Shown here: piece by piece, positions 1-6,956 of the stretch
Position numbering within the stretch: position 1 is the stretch's first letter
How the letters are laid out: each line of letters opens with the position of its first letter
Source of the DNA: Nitrospira lenta
GTDB taxonomy: Bacteria > Nitrospirota > Nitrospiria > Nitrospirales > Nitrospiraceae
Direction: 5' to 3'
Length of the DNA stretch: 34,985 nt
NCBI GenBank assembly: GCA_945905765.1
Contig: CAMDPZ010000024.1
Coordinates: 1-34,985 of the forward strand
The notes under the pieces: model-generated
What the model saw: the letters and a program-made list of their open reading frames with translations, nothing else
What the model was told of the DNA's origin: nothing
Database searches by the model: none
Translations under genes and position numbers: made by a program

Positions 1-96
1 GTGGAAGCGGCAGCGGTCTGCGCCGAGATCGACCGGCTCTTGGCCGAGGTGCATGCCGCGCTTCAGGAATTGATTGCCGGAGGGTTGCCATCATGA
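1..96 (+). CDS. C-terminal fragment of an unidentified protein
   Basis: Frame 1 is open from the window edge to a TGA at 94-96 and encodes the last 31 residues of a protein that begins outside the window. The visible part is alanine/leucine-rich and looks helical (EIDRLLAEVHAALQELIAGG). The stop overlaps the ATG of the next gene in an ATGA arrangement, so the two are probably translationally coupled in one operon. Because the neighbour is a receiver/ATPase protein, the fragment could be the end of a histidine kinase, Hpt or other signalling protein, but that is only a guess from context. Confidence 0.6.
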   Translation: MEAAAVCAEIDRLLAEVHAALQELIAGGLPS

Positions 97-1004
97 TCGC
101 CATGCCCCGTTCACGGACTGAGGCTCGCACCTTGCTCGTCGTGGCCGGCGATCCTGCGACGCATTCTATGATCCTTGAGCATGCGAGCGAGCGGGGCCAT
201 TCGGTCATTTCCGCGTCGACGCCCGCGCTGGGATTATCCACTTTCGAGATGACGCAGCCGGATATCGTGTTCGTGGATGTCTTCTTGCCGGAGCAGGACG
301 GAATCGTGCTGGTGAGGCAGATTCATGAGCGGCGTCCGACCTGTCCGGTCGTGCTTTTGACCGGCGCTGACCATGTGGAGGCGACGATGGAAGGTTTGCG
401 CGCCGGGGCGCTCGATTATGTGCCGCAGCCGATTGACGGAGAAGTCCTCGCGCATGTCCTGCAGCGGGCGATCCATCGCCTGCCGACCACGGTGGACGAT
501 GCGGCTGGCATTGAGCGGCTGGAGTACCATTTGGTGATGGTTCCCGATCCGGGCACGGTTGAAAGCACCGTGGCCTGGCTCATCCAGGGGACGGCCATGG
601 GGCTGGCTGAGGCGCGGCAGCTCCATCTCCGGTCCGCCTTGCAAGAGCTCATCATGAACGCGGTCGAGCATGGCTGCCTCGAGCTTCGCTACCGTGACAA
701 GATCGAGGCGATCGCAAACGACCAGTACGATGAGCTGATTCAGGAGCGGGCGCAGGATGCCAGATTCCGGGACCGCCGGGTCACGATTCGGGCCATTTAC
801 GACAAGAAGCAACAGATTTTGACGTACCAGATTGCCGACGAAGGGCAGGGGTTCAATTGGAAGCCTCGGGCGAATGCCGGGTTGGAGGCGTGCCCGACGG
901 GCGATGCCAGTGGGCGGGGCGTCTTTCTCGTGCGGTCGTTCTTTCCAGACCTTTCGTACAATGACCGGGGTAACGAGGTCCGGCTGACAGTTCCCCTCGG
1001 GTGA
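93..1004 (+). CDS. Receiver-like domain fused to GHKL/RsbW-type ATPase domain
   Basis: A cytoplasmic signalling protein of 303 residues. Residues about 13-130 form a CheY-like receiver: the phospho-acceptor Asp62 (FVDVFLP) and Thr90 are present, but the acidic pair before helix 1 is replaced by Ala18-Gly19 (VVAGDP) and the conserved lysine by Gln112 (VPQPID). Residues about 160-303 form a HATPase_c domain of the anti-sigma-factor/RsbW kind, with N-box ELIMNAVEHG (Glu185, Asn189), DEGQGF (249-254) and GRGVFLVR. No His-phosphotransfer helix is seen. Such fusions usually control a partner through serine/threonine phosphorylation or partner switching; no anti-anti-sigma STAS gene is visible nearby. 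The ATG at 93 has GGAGGG about 8 bases upstream and overlaps the preceding stop. The altered receiver pocket suggests phosphorylation-independent or atypical control, which is inference. Confidence 0.8.
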   Translation: MIAMPRSRTEARTLLVVAGDPATHSMILEHASERGHSVISASTPALGLSTFEMTQPDIVFVDVFLPEQDGIVLVRQIHERRPTCPVVLLTGADHVEATMEGLRAGALDYVPQPIDGEVLAHVLQRAIHRLPTTVDDAAGIERLEYHLVMVPDPGTVESTVAWLIQGTAMGLAEARQLHLRSALQELIMNAVEHGCLELRYRDKIEAIANDQYDELIQERAQDARFRDRRVTIRAIYDKKQQILTYQIADEGQGFNWKPRANAGLEACPTGDASGRGVFLVRSFFPDLSYNDRGNEVRLTVPLG

Positions 1005-1069
1005 CGGGCTCTCAAGTTTGACCGGAATATTCCGATAGCAGTCATAGCGAACCAGGTAGGTCAATTCAT

Positions 1070-1438
1070 ATGGATACGCCCCCTCCCATTCATCCGGCTC
1101 TGCGGATCACGAAGGATCCGATGTATCTTCTGTTGCGTGAGGGTTGCATCACCGAGTTCAATGCCAAGAGGGCGGCGGGCGATCAGGTGGACTTATGCAA
1201 TTGCGATTTGCGCAATCTGGATCTCCGGGGGCTGAATGTGGAAGGGCTCGACTTGAGCGGATGTTATTTGCGTCAAACCGATCTGCGCGGTCTGGATTTT
1301 CGAAAGGCCAGACTGGAAGGCGCCAGCATCAATGCTGCGAAGATTTCAGGGGTTTACTTTCCGGATGAACTGACTGCCGGTGAGATTGAGCTCTCCCTGC
1401 TCCACGGTACCCGCTTGCGCTACAGCCAGGCCAAATAG
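1070..1438 (+). CDS. Small pentapeptide-repeat protein
   Basis: A 122-residue protein without signal peptide. Residues about 40-96 are a run of pentapeptide repeats of the A(D/N)LxX type (for example CDLRNLDLRGLNVEGLDLSG), expected to fold as a short right-handed quadrilateral beta-helix of roughly two to three coils. The N-terminal 38 residues (MYLLLREGCITEFN region) and the C-terminal 26 residues flank it. Pentapeptide proteins range from DNA mimics that bind gyrase to protein-interaction modules; nothing here points to one role, and the repeat block is shorter than in gyrase-protecting Qnr or MfpA. The ATG follows AGGTAGG by about 10 bases. It sits 65 bases after the receiver/ATPase gene on the same strand, so co-transcription is plausible. 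Confidence 0.8.
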   Translation: MDTPPPIHPALRITKDPMYLLLREGCITEFNAKRAAGDQVDLCNCDLRNLDLRGLNVEGLDLSGCYLRQTDLRGLDFRKARLEGASINAAKISGVYFPDELTAGEIELSLLHGTRLRYSQAK

Positions 1439-1529
1439 CCTTTCGGTCAATCCATTTTCATCGTGCCCTCGTCTGTCTGATCTGTCCATTTAAAGATTGT
1501 TGCAAGCTAGAGGTTCTAGTCATAACTAA

Positions 1530-1558
1530 TTGACAATCCTTGTATATCTAAATATGCT
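1530..1558 (+). promoter_or_regulatory. Sigma-70-type promoter upstream of SDR gene
   Basis: A perfect -35 TTGACA (1530-1535), a 17-base spacer and a -10 TATGCT (1553-1558) lie 38 bases before the short-chain dehydrogenase start. The surrounding 1439-1596 stretch is AT-richer than its neighbours and holds no gene. Transcription would begin near 1565. This suggests the dehydrogenase is transcribed separately from the signalling genes upstream. Confidence 0.6.
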
Positions 1559-1596
1559 GTTCGTGCAAATCGTGGCAGTGAATTGGGTGAATTGAC

Positions 1597-2475
1597 GTGT
1601 CTATGTCGTCTGCCTTGCTACTCCAAAGTGTGGTCATTACCGGAGCGTCAACCGGGATCGGAGCAGCTTGCGCCCTGCATCTCGATGCCATGGGGTTCCG
1701 GGTGTTTGCCGGGGTACGGAGGCAAGAGGACGGAGCAGCGCTCAAAGCTCGGGGGGGGCAGCGGTTGTTGCCGGTGCTGCTCGATGTGACGGATGAGGTC
1801 TCGATCGCACAGGCCGCTGCCCTGGTCAAGGAGGCCGTGGGGGACGAGGGGATAGCCGGGCTGGTGAATAATGCCGGCATCGCCGTGGCCGGCCCTTTGG
1901 AAGTCTTGCCGATCGCCGAGTTGCGGAAGCAGTTTGAGGTGAACGTGATCGGAGCGGTGGCGGTTACGCAGGCCTTCTTGCCTCTCTTGCGCATGGGGAG
2001 AGGGCGTATTGTGAATATGGGGTCGATCGCGGGACGGGCGACCATGCCGTTTCTCGGTCCCTATTCGATGTCCAAGTTCGCGCTGGAGGCGATGACGACG
2101 GCGCTGCGCCTGGAGCTGGATACCTGGGGGATCGAGGTGTCGATCGTAGAGCCAGGCGCGATTGCCACGCCGATTTGGGAGAAATCGACCAAGGCCGCCG
2201 ATCTGCTCCAGGCGACGACAGAACATGAATCGTTGCCGCTCTATGCCGAACATCTCGTCTGCGTTCGCCGGGCGATCGAGGAGGCCGCGCGACGGGCGAT
2301 TTCTACCGATGCCGTGGCTCAGGCCGTGGAGCATGCCTTAACGGCCCGGCGCCCCAAGACCCATTACCTCGTCGGTTCCGATGCCAAGTTCCGCGCGCTC
2401 CTGGCCAGGCTCCTGCCTCATCGCATGCAAGATGCGTTGCTTCGCTGGTTGTTGAAGTTTCCCCCTCGCCGTTGA
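1597..2475 (+). CDS. Classical short-chain dehydrogenase/reductase (SDR)
   Basis: A 292-residue NAD(P)-dependent oxidoreductase with a Rossmann fold. Visible family motifs are the cofactor-binding TGASTGIG (15-22), Asp63 (LLDVT), NNAG (91-94) and the catalytic Ser143, Tyr156 and Lys160 in GPYSMSK. The region after the active site (VEPGAIATPIW) resembles the animal-type retinol/11-beta-hydroxysteroid dehydrogenase branch, but the substrate cannot be read from sequence. The Arg-Arg after strand 2 (GVRRQ, 39-43) favours NADPH. The start may be GTG at 1597 or ATG at 1603 (MSMSS); neither has a strong ribosome-binding site. The C-terminal 90 residues are a helical extension ending in basic residues (LLRWLLKFPPRR) that could be membrane-associating. 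It has its own promoter and no co-directional partner closer than 120 bases. Confidence 0.85.
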   Translation: MSMSSALLLQSVVITGASTGIGAACALHLDAMGFRVFAGVRRQEDGAALKARGGQRLLPVLLDVTDEVSIAQAAALVKEAVGDEGIAGLVNNAGIAVAGPLEVLPIAELRKQFEVNVIGAVAVTQAFLPLLRMGRGRIVNMGSIAGRATMPFLGPYSMSKFALEAMTTALRLELDTWGIEVSIVEPGAIATPIWEKSTKAADLLQATTEHESLPLYAEHLVCVRRAIEEAARRAISTDAVAQAVEHALTARRPKTHYLVGSDAKFRALLARLLPHRMQDALLRWLLKFPPRR

Positions 2476-2597
2476 AAAGCCCCCTTGCTCAAGTCTATTC
2501 TCTGGCGCGCCGATAGAGGAGAAGGCAGAAATAGCGCACCCGTGCCTTGAGTAGAGGCTTGCAGTGCGACATGATGGCTTTTCTTGGTAGGTGATGC

Positions 2598-3062
2598 ATG
2601 GCTCTTTCGCAGACCGTGTTGATCGTCGATGACGATCCGTCAACGGTATTGATCTGCCGCAAGGCGCTGATGTCGGAAGGCTTTCATGTGCTGGATGCGT
2701 CCGGCAGCGCCGAAGCTTTGAAGATCTGCGCCGAATATGCCGACGACATTCATCTGCTCCTGTTCGATCTTTTTTTGCCTCGCCCGGATTTTCGATTGGC
2801 CGATACGGAGAGTGAATTTCCCTGTGTCCATGGCCATCAGCTGCTCGTCCGTGTCGTGGAGATGCGCCCGGCCATTCGCGTCATCTGTATGTCGGCTGCG
2901 TCGCCTACTGAGATTGCCGCGCAGGGGATGAAGCTTGGCACGATACCCTTCCGGCTCGACAGGATTCCGTTTCTGGCGAAGCCCTTCGCGATGAAGGGCT
3001 TGCTGCACGTCGTGCGGGATACGATGGCGGGTCCGCCCCTCATTCACGAGGAATGCGCCTAG
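2598..3062 (+). CDS. Stand-alone CheY-like response regulator
   Basis: A single-domain receiver of 154 residues. All functional positions are present: acidic pair in IVDDDP (11-13), phospho-acceptor Asp57 (LLLFDLFLP), Ser99 and Lys128 (FLAKPF). It is longer than CheY (about 120-130) because of an insertion of roughly 14-18 residues directly after the beta-3 loop (RPDFRLADTESEFPCVHG), next to the phosphorylation site, which may shape partner choice. There is no output domain, so it should act by protein contact or in a phosphorelay. The ATG is preceded by AGGTGA. No histidine kinase is adjacent; the partner must be encoded elsewhere. Confidence 0.88.
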   Translation: MALSQTVLIVDDDPSTVLICRKALMSEGFHVLDASGSAEALKICAEYADDIHLLLFDLFLPRPDFRLADTESEFPCVHGHQLLVRVVEMRPAIRVICMSAASPTEIAAQGMKLGTIPFRLDRIPFLAKPFAMKGLLHVVRDTMAGPPLIHEECA

Positions 3063-3097
3063 CCGGATGATCGTGAAACGCATCTCGCGTGGATAAG

Positions 3098-3174
3098 AGC
3101 GTATGGCGAATGGCGTATAGCTGGAGCGAAGACATCCTGTTTGATTTCAGACCATATGCTATTGGCGATACGCT
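3098..3174. repeat. Imperfect inverted repeat in a convergent gap
   Basis: Arms at 3098-3120 and 3152-3174 are inverted copies with about 18 of 23 positions matching; the left arm starts AGCGTATGGCGAATGG. It lies in the 162-base gap between two convergent genes, where a bidirectional terminator would be expected, but there is no clean T-tract next to either arm. It may instead be a dispersed palindromic element. Confidence 0.5.
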
Positions 3175-3224
3175 ATATGCTCTTTTCTTTAGACGAGAGA
3201 CGAACGACGGGCACAGAGCAGGGG

Positions 3225-3662
3225 TTATCCGACGAGGTCCGGGTTGAGCCGGTTCAGAGGCTTGATTGAGAGGGCTTTGATTTCGTTGTAGATGATCGTC
3301 CGTCCTGCCTGGCGAAGGCGCGCGAAGATGCCTTCCACGATGACCTGGTCGCCTTCCCGGACTTCCACCTGCCCGAGGCTGATGACTTTCAGCGTGCCGG
3401 CTGAATCTTTCAACAAAAATCCATAGGCAGGCTGGCCTTGCCGGTTCGTCGCGAGTTGGACGTTGGTGACTTGGCCTGTCACGACCACTTCCTGGCGGTC
3501 GTATTGCTCCGGGTGGGAGAGGAGCTCGGTGATCTCCAAGAGCCCGGACGCGTGAGCGGAGACCGGTAGCAAGCTGAGGACGAAGAGGGGCAGGGCAAGG
3601 ATCAGGAGACGTGAGAGTTGGTACCGTCGAATGGGTGGCTGTATGTTCGATAGGTCTGCCAT
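3225..3662 (-). CDS. Exported OB-fold protein
   Basis: A 145-residue protein with a basic N-terminus (RRYQLSR), a hydrophobic segment (about 18-34) and a signal-peptidase-like site after Ala36-His-Ala38, so it is probably periplasmic. The mature part (ITELLSHPEQYDRQEVVVTGQVTN..., then a beta-rich stretch ending in a YNEIKALSI strand) looks like a small OB-fold of the bacterial stress/nucleic-acid-binding type. Exported OB-fold proteins of this kind often bind small ligands or partner proteins. No catalytic motif is seen. A -10 TATAAT lies only about 11 bases before the ATG, giving an almost leaderless mRNA; no ribosome-binding site is visible and no better downstream start precedes the hydrophobic segment. 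The next gene upstream on the same strand ends 53 bases away. Confidence 0.7.
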   Translation of the reverse strand: MADLSNIQPPIRRYQLSRLLILALPLFVLSLLPVSAHASGLLEITELLSHPEQYDRQEVVVTGQVTNVQLATNRQGQPAYGFLLKDSAGTLKVISLGQVEVREGDQVIVEGIFARLRQAGRTIIYNEIKALSIKPLNRLNPDLVG

Positions 3663-3673
3663 GATGTGGGCCT

Positions 3674-3701
3674 ATTATACCTCACCGGGAGCAAAGCGCA
3701 A
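3674..3701 (-). promoter_or_regulatory. Promoter of the OB-fold gene, near-leaderless
   Basis: On the minus strand, TTGCGC (3701-3696), a 16-base spacer and a perfect TATAAT (3679-3674). The predicted transcription start is near 3667, about five bases before the ATG at 3662, leaving no room for a Shine-Dalgarno sequence. Confidence 0.5.
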
Positions 3702-3715
3702 TCAGGTCAGCAGTT

Positions 3716-4912
3716 CTACCACTTGTCTGAGGCTCTGCCAGTCGCGTCTTCCCCTCTCATGCTGTTGAGGATTTGCGCCTGCATTTCGCTCAATTCCTTC
3801 ACCGCCGGCTCTGCCGGACCGTCCAGCGCGCCTGCTTCAAGTTTCTGTCTCGGCGCAGTCCTCTTCAGTAATTCTTCATCCAAGGCCTCGACCGAGGTAT
3901 CCATGTCGTTGAGGATGGCGGTGAGCCGCTGCAGCCCGAATAGGTTTCTGGTGATTTCTGAATGCATGGCATTGGAGCTGGCGCCGAAGACGAGCGAGGT
4001 CCAGAATTTGACCTCGCTTTCCTCTGCCAGGCTGCCCCAGACCATCAAGGTGAGCTTATCGATGAGCGCGGACTCAGTTTTTTCGAGCCCGTCGTAGGTC
4101 GACAGCGATCGTTCGACCGGTTGCTCCGCGAGTACCGCGAAGGTTTCCTTCCACAAGTCCAAGGGCGCGGTCGAGGCGGCGAGGCCTGGTGAGCTGGCCT
4201 GTAACTTCGCCTGAAGCGCCTGCAGATATTGCGTGAGGTATTTGACTTTCCGCGCGGCCAGACTGCCGGCGGGGATGCCCCACACATGTCCGATTTCGTG
4301 GTCTTGCAGCGGCGCATAGATTGCGGTCTGCCGCTCCCGTTCCGCCAGGTTGAGCCGTTTGCGATATTTCTCGGCCATGCGGAGTTGGGTTTGGTATTCG
4401 ATGCTGAGCCGTTGCTGCTGATAGTCTTCGGCCGTGATCTCGTTGTCTTCCCACCGTTGCTCCAGCAGGCGGATGGCCGGCCTGGGCAGCACGGTTCTGG
4501 CGGAGGCCTCTAAGGCGTCGAGGGTTTCTGGCGAGAGGGCGAAACGCTCGGTCAGGAGGATGCGGGCCCGCTCGGCGAGCCCTTCACGCAGGCGCAGGAG
4601 CCGCTGCAGCGATTCGCATTGCAGCCAGGTCCGCTCCCGCTTGAGTCGCACCTGGCGGCGGTATTGATCGCGCCGGTCCGTGACGGCCTTGATCGATTCT
4701 TTGGTCATGATGCCGTGGATGCGCTTAGTGCCGGTGACGCAGCGGGGATCCGGTTGGTCTGCCACCATGTAGAGGATTTCCTCGTCCGTCACGTCGAAGT
4801 GCTGGAGCAGGATCAGGCGCAACATGATCCTGCCTTGCATCGGCATGGCATCGATAACGGATCGGATCATGTCAGCGGTCAGGATGGAGGTGGGGGAAGC
4901 GATGGTGGTCAT
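3716..4912 (-). CDS. Conserved-looking hypothetical protein, 398 residues
   Basis: I do not recognise the family. The protein has no signal peptide or membrane segment and is expected to be cytoplasmic. Residues about 12-60 form a small helical block (MIRSVIDAMPMQGRIMLRLILLQHFDVTDEEILYMVADQPDP region, including a CVTGTKRIHG stretch). About 70-220 is rich in Arg, Glu, Gln and Leu and looks largely helical or coiled-coil; 290-350 holds a more hydrophobic segment (LTLMVWGSLAEESEVKFWTSL region), and the tail from about 355 is low-complexity with Ala, Glu and Pro. It begins 9 bases after the stop of the 70-residue gene on the same strand, so both are probably one operon. Confidence 0.65.
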   Translation of the reverse strand: MTTIASPTSILTADMIRSVIDAMPMQGRIMLRLILLQHFDVTDEEILYMVADQPDPRCVTGTKRIHGIMTKESIKAVTDRRDQYRRQVRLKRERTWLQCESLQRLLRLREGLAERARILLTERFALSPETLDALEASARTVLPRPAIRLLEQRWEDNEITAEDYQQQRLSIEYQTQLRMAEKYRKRLNLAERERQTAIYAPLQDHEIGHVWGIPAGSLAARKVKYLTQYLQALQAKLQASSPGLAASTAPLDLWKETFAVLAEQPVERSLSTYDGLEKTESALIDKLTLMVWGSLAEESEVKFWTSLVFGASSNAMHSEITRNLFGLQRLTAILNDMDTSVEALDEELLKRTAPRQKLEAGALDGPAEPAVKELSEMQAQILNSMRGEDATGRASDKW

Positions 4913-4921
4913 TTGGAGCCC

Positions 4922-5134
4922 CTATGCGGTGCCGGAATGGCGCGATTCCAGATAGAGGGCGACATATTCGCGAATCTCTTGAATGGTCCCGCTGACGAAC
5001 ATGTCCCGTGGGATTTCCACGCGTGTGAGGGTGGCAGGATCGACCCCTCGTTCAATCGCGTAGTCTTCGTCGATGTATAGGCTCAACGATCCGTCGGGAA
5101 AGCGGATCGCGTAGAGTGCATTATTGTCAGCCAT
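4922..5134 (-). CDS. Small hypothetical protein, 70 residues
   Basis: A small acidic soluble protein (MADNNALYAIRFPDGSLSLY start) with no signal peptide. The pattern of alternating hydrophobics in the first 20 residues (YAIRFPDGSLSLYIDEDYAI) suggests a beta-hairpin followed by a helix near the end (TIQEIREYVALYLESR). It is the first gene of a probable two-gene unit with the 398-residue protein, separated by 9 bases. I do not recognise a family. The compact length and tight linkage fit a partner or regulator of the larger protein, which is inference only. Confidence 0.6.
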   Translation of the reverse strand: MADNNALYAIRFPDGSLSLYIDEDYAIERGVDPATLTRVEIPRDMFVSGTIQEIREYVALYLESRHSGTA

Positions 5135-5227
5135 AGCTCATGTCGAGGCGCCTGGTTCTTAATGTCCGCCCCTCAGCTTCTAGAGGTATCATACGGGCGA
5201 TTCGGCTGTCAAAGCGGCGAATCCTTT

Positions 5228-5356
5228 GGCAGGATGCTGAAAAAGGCTTCCAGCTTCGTTCTCGCCTTGAACGCATCCTCAACGTACCCCTGAGGGTACG
5301 GCTCCGGTGCGTTCGTCGGCTGCGGCCTTGCTGAAGGCCTTTTTGAGTATCCTGCC
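5228..5356. repeat. Dispersed repeat element, copy 1 (terminal inverted repeats)
   Basis: A 129-base non-coding element bounded by 27-base imperfect inverted repeats (5228-5254 and 5330-5356; 23 of 27 positions pair, outermost eight GGCAGGAT/ATCCTGCC perfect). It contains an internal perfect hairpin at 5283-5300 (CGTACCC, loop CTGA, GGGTACG) and the string CTGCGGCCTTGCTG, which is shared with a second copy at 17956-18133. It encodes no protein and resembles a MITE or REP/REPIN-like element. It fills most of the 5135-5431 gene-free stretch. Confidence 0.75.
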
Positions 5357-5364
5357 TGGATATT

Positions 5365-5406
5365 CTTTCAAAAGAAACGGCCTTCGATCATGAGACCGAA
5401 GGCCGT
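5365..5406 (-). terminator. Rho-independent terminator after the Cld-family gene
   Basis: On the minus strand, a 10-base-pair perfect stem (arms 5397-5406 and 5377-5386, ACGGCCTTCG type) with a 10-base loop is followed by TTCTTTTG. It is placed 25 bases past the stop of the chlorite-dismutase-family gene and should end its transcript before the dispersed repeat. Confidence 0.8.
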
Positions 5407-5431
5407 GCTCGATGCGTCGCTTCTTGTGGCG

Positions 5432-6166
5432 TTAGCCGCCGAGGGTGTCGAGGGTTTCCTTGAGCGTCTTGCGAATGCAGGTGAAAATCGGCGTGTCGCG
5501 CAGCGTGTAGCGTGAGCCTTCGGTTTCGCGGAGCGCCATCACGAGGTCCAGGAAGTCTTCCGGCTTATCGCTCTCAAACGCCACGACCCATTCCTGGTCA
5601 TCCAACCCGAACGAGTAGGTCGTGTTCAGCTTCACCGAGGGGAAGCGATGGCCGACTTCGATATGCTCGTCCATCATGCCCTGCCGCGCCGCCTTGGTGA
5701 GGAGGAACCATTCGCGCGTCTTCAGGAACGGGTAGACGAAAATGTATTTGGCTTTTCCCGGCACGACGGTCAACCGCTTGCTCTCTTGATTTTCGTGGGT
5801 ATGGTGATCCACGTAGACGGAGCGTTTGGTGATCGCAAGATAGGAGTAGGGCGTGGTCAGGTACTGGCCCAAGCCTGAGGCCAGGATCTTGGTGGTCATG
5901 TCCTGGAAGAGTTCCAGCTCGTAGCTGATCCGCCAGAGCATGATGTCGCAATCGCCTCTGATCCCGATGGAGGAATAGGCCACCACGAGCACCCGGCCGG
6001 CATATTCTTCGACCGCGTTCAGGAATTCCTGCTTGCCTTTGGTGCGTTCGCTTTCGGGAAGGCGCCGCCAAGCCGGATCGATCTTATAGAAAGCGAAGTT
6101 CACATATTGACGTTTCGGCGCCGGGACTGGCGCTTGGGTTGCTGGGGTTTGTTCAGGGGTTGACAT
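5432..6166 (-). CDS. Chlorite-dismutase/coproheme-decarboxylase family haem protein
   Basis: A 244-residue cytoplasmic protein of the Cld/HemQ (ChdC) superfamily, built of two ferredoxin-like folds that bind haem or coproheme. The start is the ATG at 6166, which has GGAGG six bases upstream; an in-frame GTG at 6199 lacks one. After a Pro/Ala/Gln linker (about 4-17), the fold runs from YVNFAFYKID to the end. His168 (MDEHI) matches the proximal haem ligand. The distal arginine needed for chlorite dismutation (Arg173 in the Nitrospira enzyme) aligns with Leu180/Asn181 here (VKLNTTYSFGLDD). Tyr145 in VYPFLK aligns with the tyrosine that forms the radical in coproheme decarboxylase. This favours a HemQ-like haem-biosynthesis role over chlorite detoxification, based on remembered family alignments. 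Transcribed alone, ending at the terminator at 5365-5406. Confidence 0.82.
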   Translation of the reverse strand: MSTPEQTPATQAPVPAPKRQYVNFAFYKIDPAWRRLPESERTKGKQEFLNAVEEYAGRVLVVAYSSIGIRGDCDIMLWRISYELELFQDMTTKILASGLGQYLTTPYSYLAITKRSVYVDHHTHENQESKRLTVVPGKAKYIFVYPFLKTREWFLLTKAARQGMMDEHIEVGHRFPSVKLNTTYSFGLDDQEWVVAFESDKPEDFLDLVMALRETEGSRYTLRDTPIFTCIRKTLKETLDTLGG

Positions 6167-6288
6167 CGAGATCCTCCGTATAAATTCTTGAAAAGGCACG
6201 CTAAGTAGCGGCTCGGTTGTTTATCACTTCGCCTTCGCCATTGTCAACCGGCTGAAGCACGCCGGGGCCGTTCGTTGACAGGTGAAAA

Positions 6289-6924
6289 GTGATCTGGTAC
6301 TGGCATGCCATGTTGTGTGCATTGGTCCATGGCTTGAGGAACATTGTGCTGTTCGGGAGCGTGGTTACGTGGAGTTGGCTCCTGCCTCTGTCGGCCCGTG
6401 CGATCGATGTCCATCCTACCGCGGAACAGATTCAGGCTGCCCTCGATCAGGGGAAAGAAGCGGCGCAGAAGCGGAACCCTCCCGATACCTTTTATGTGCG
6501 ATTCGGCGCGACCGACGGACTCCATCCCGGCGGATTCTTGATCACGAAGCTTGGAGGCCTGTCGGTCATGGCGACGCATATGGCCCTGCGGGGACTCCAG
6601 CCGAGCGAGGCCGAGGTAACGCAGGTGCTGGAAGGTCAGACGATGTTGGTCAGCACCGTCATCTTCGGGAATGTGCCCAACTTTGCGGTGGATAGTTACA
6701 TGGTATTCGATCAGGCAGGGAAGAGCATTAAGCCGGTGACCGTCCGCTTCGATGGATTTGCCAACCGGAGCGCTGCCTGGCCCGAGAGCCCGCGATTCAT
6801 GGCGAAGGTCATTGCGTCATTCAACTATGCGGACTTCGACCCGAAGGCCAAGACGACGATCACAGTGTTTCCGGCGAACGGAGGAGAGTCGAGCTTTGTT
6901 GTAGATTTTTCCGCCATTCATTAG
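6289..6924 (+). CDS. Exported hypothetical protein
   Basis: A 211-residue protein with an N-terminal hydrophobic segment (about 18-34) and signal-peptidase site after Ala36-Arg-Ala38 (LSARAID), so the mature chain of about 173 residues is likely periplasmic. No known domain is recognised. The mature part has a short helical start (PTAEQIQAALDQGKEAAQKR), then a mostly beta region with hydrophobic-alternating strands (TMLVSTVIFGNV, YMVFDQAG, KTTITVFPANGG). No cysteine or lipobox appears in the mature part. The start could be GTG 6289 (AGGTGAAAA upstream) or ATG 6310, with no effect on the mature protein. Its stop is 123 bases before cinA. Confidence 0.65.
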   Translation: MIWYWHAMLCALVHGLRNIVLFGSVVTWSWLLPLSARAIDVHPTAEQIQAALDQGKEAAQKRNPPDTFYVRFGATDGLHPGGFLITKLGGLSVMATHMALRGLQPSEAEVTQVLEGQTMLVSTVIFGNVPNFAVDSYMVFDQAGKSIKPVTVRFDGFANRSAAWPESPRFMAKVIASFNYADFDPKAKTTITVFPANGGESSFVVDFSAIH

Positions 6925-6956
6925 CGGGATATTTGAAAATCTTGTCAGCATGTCTT

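Noticed and set aside
5432-6199. Functional chlorite dismutase
   Set aside because: No signal peptide, and the distal arginine required for chlorite conversion is missing.
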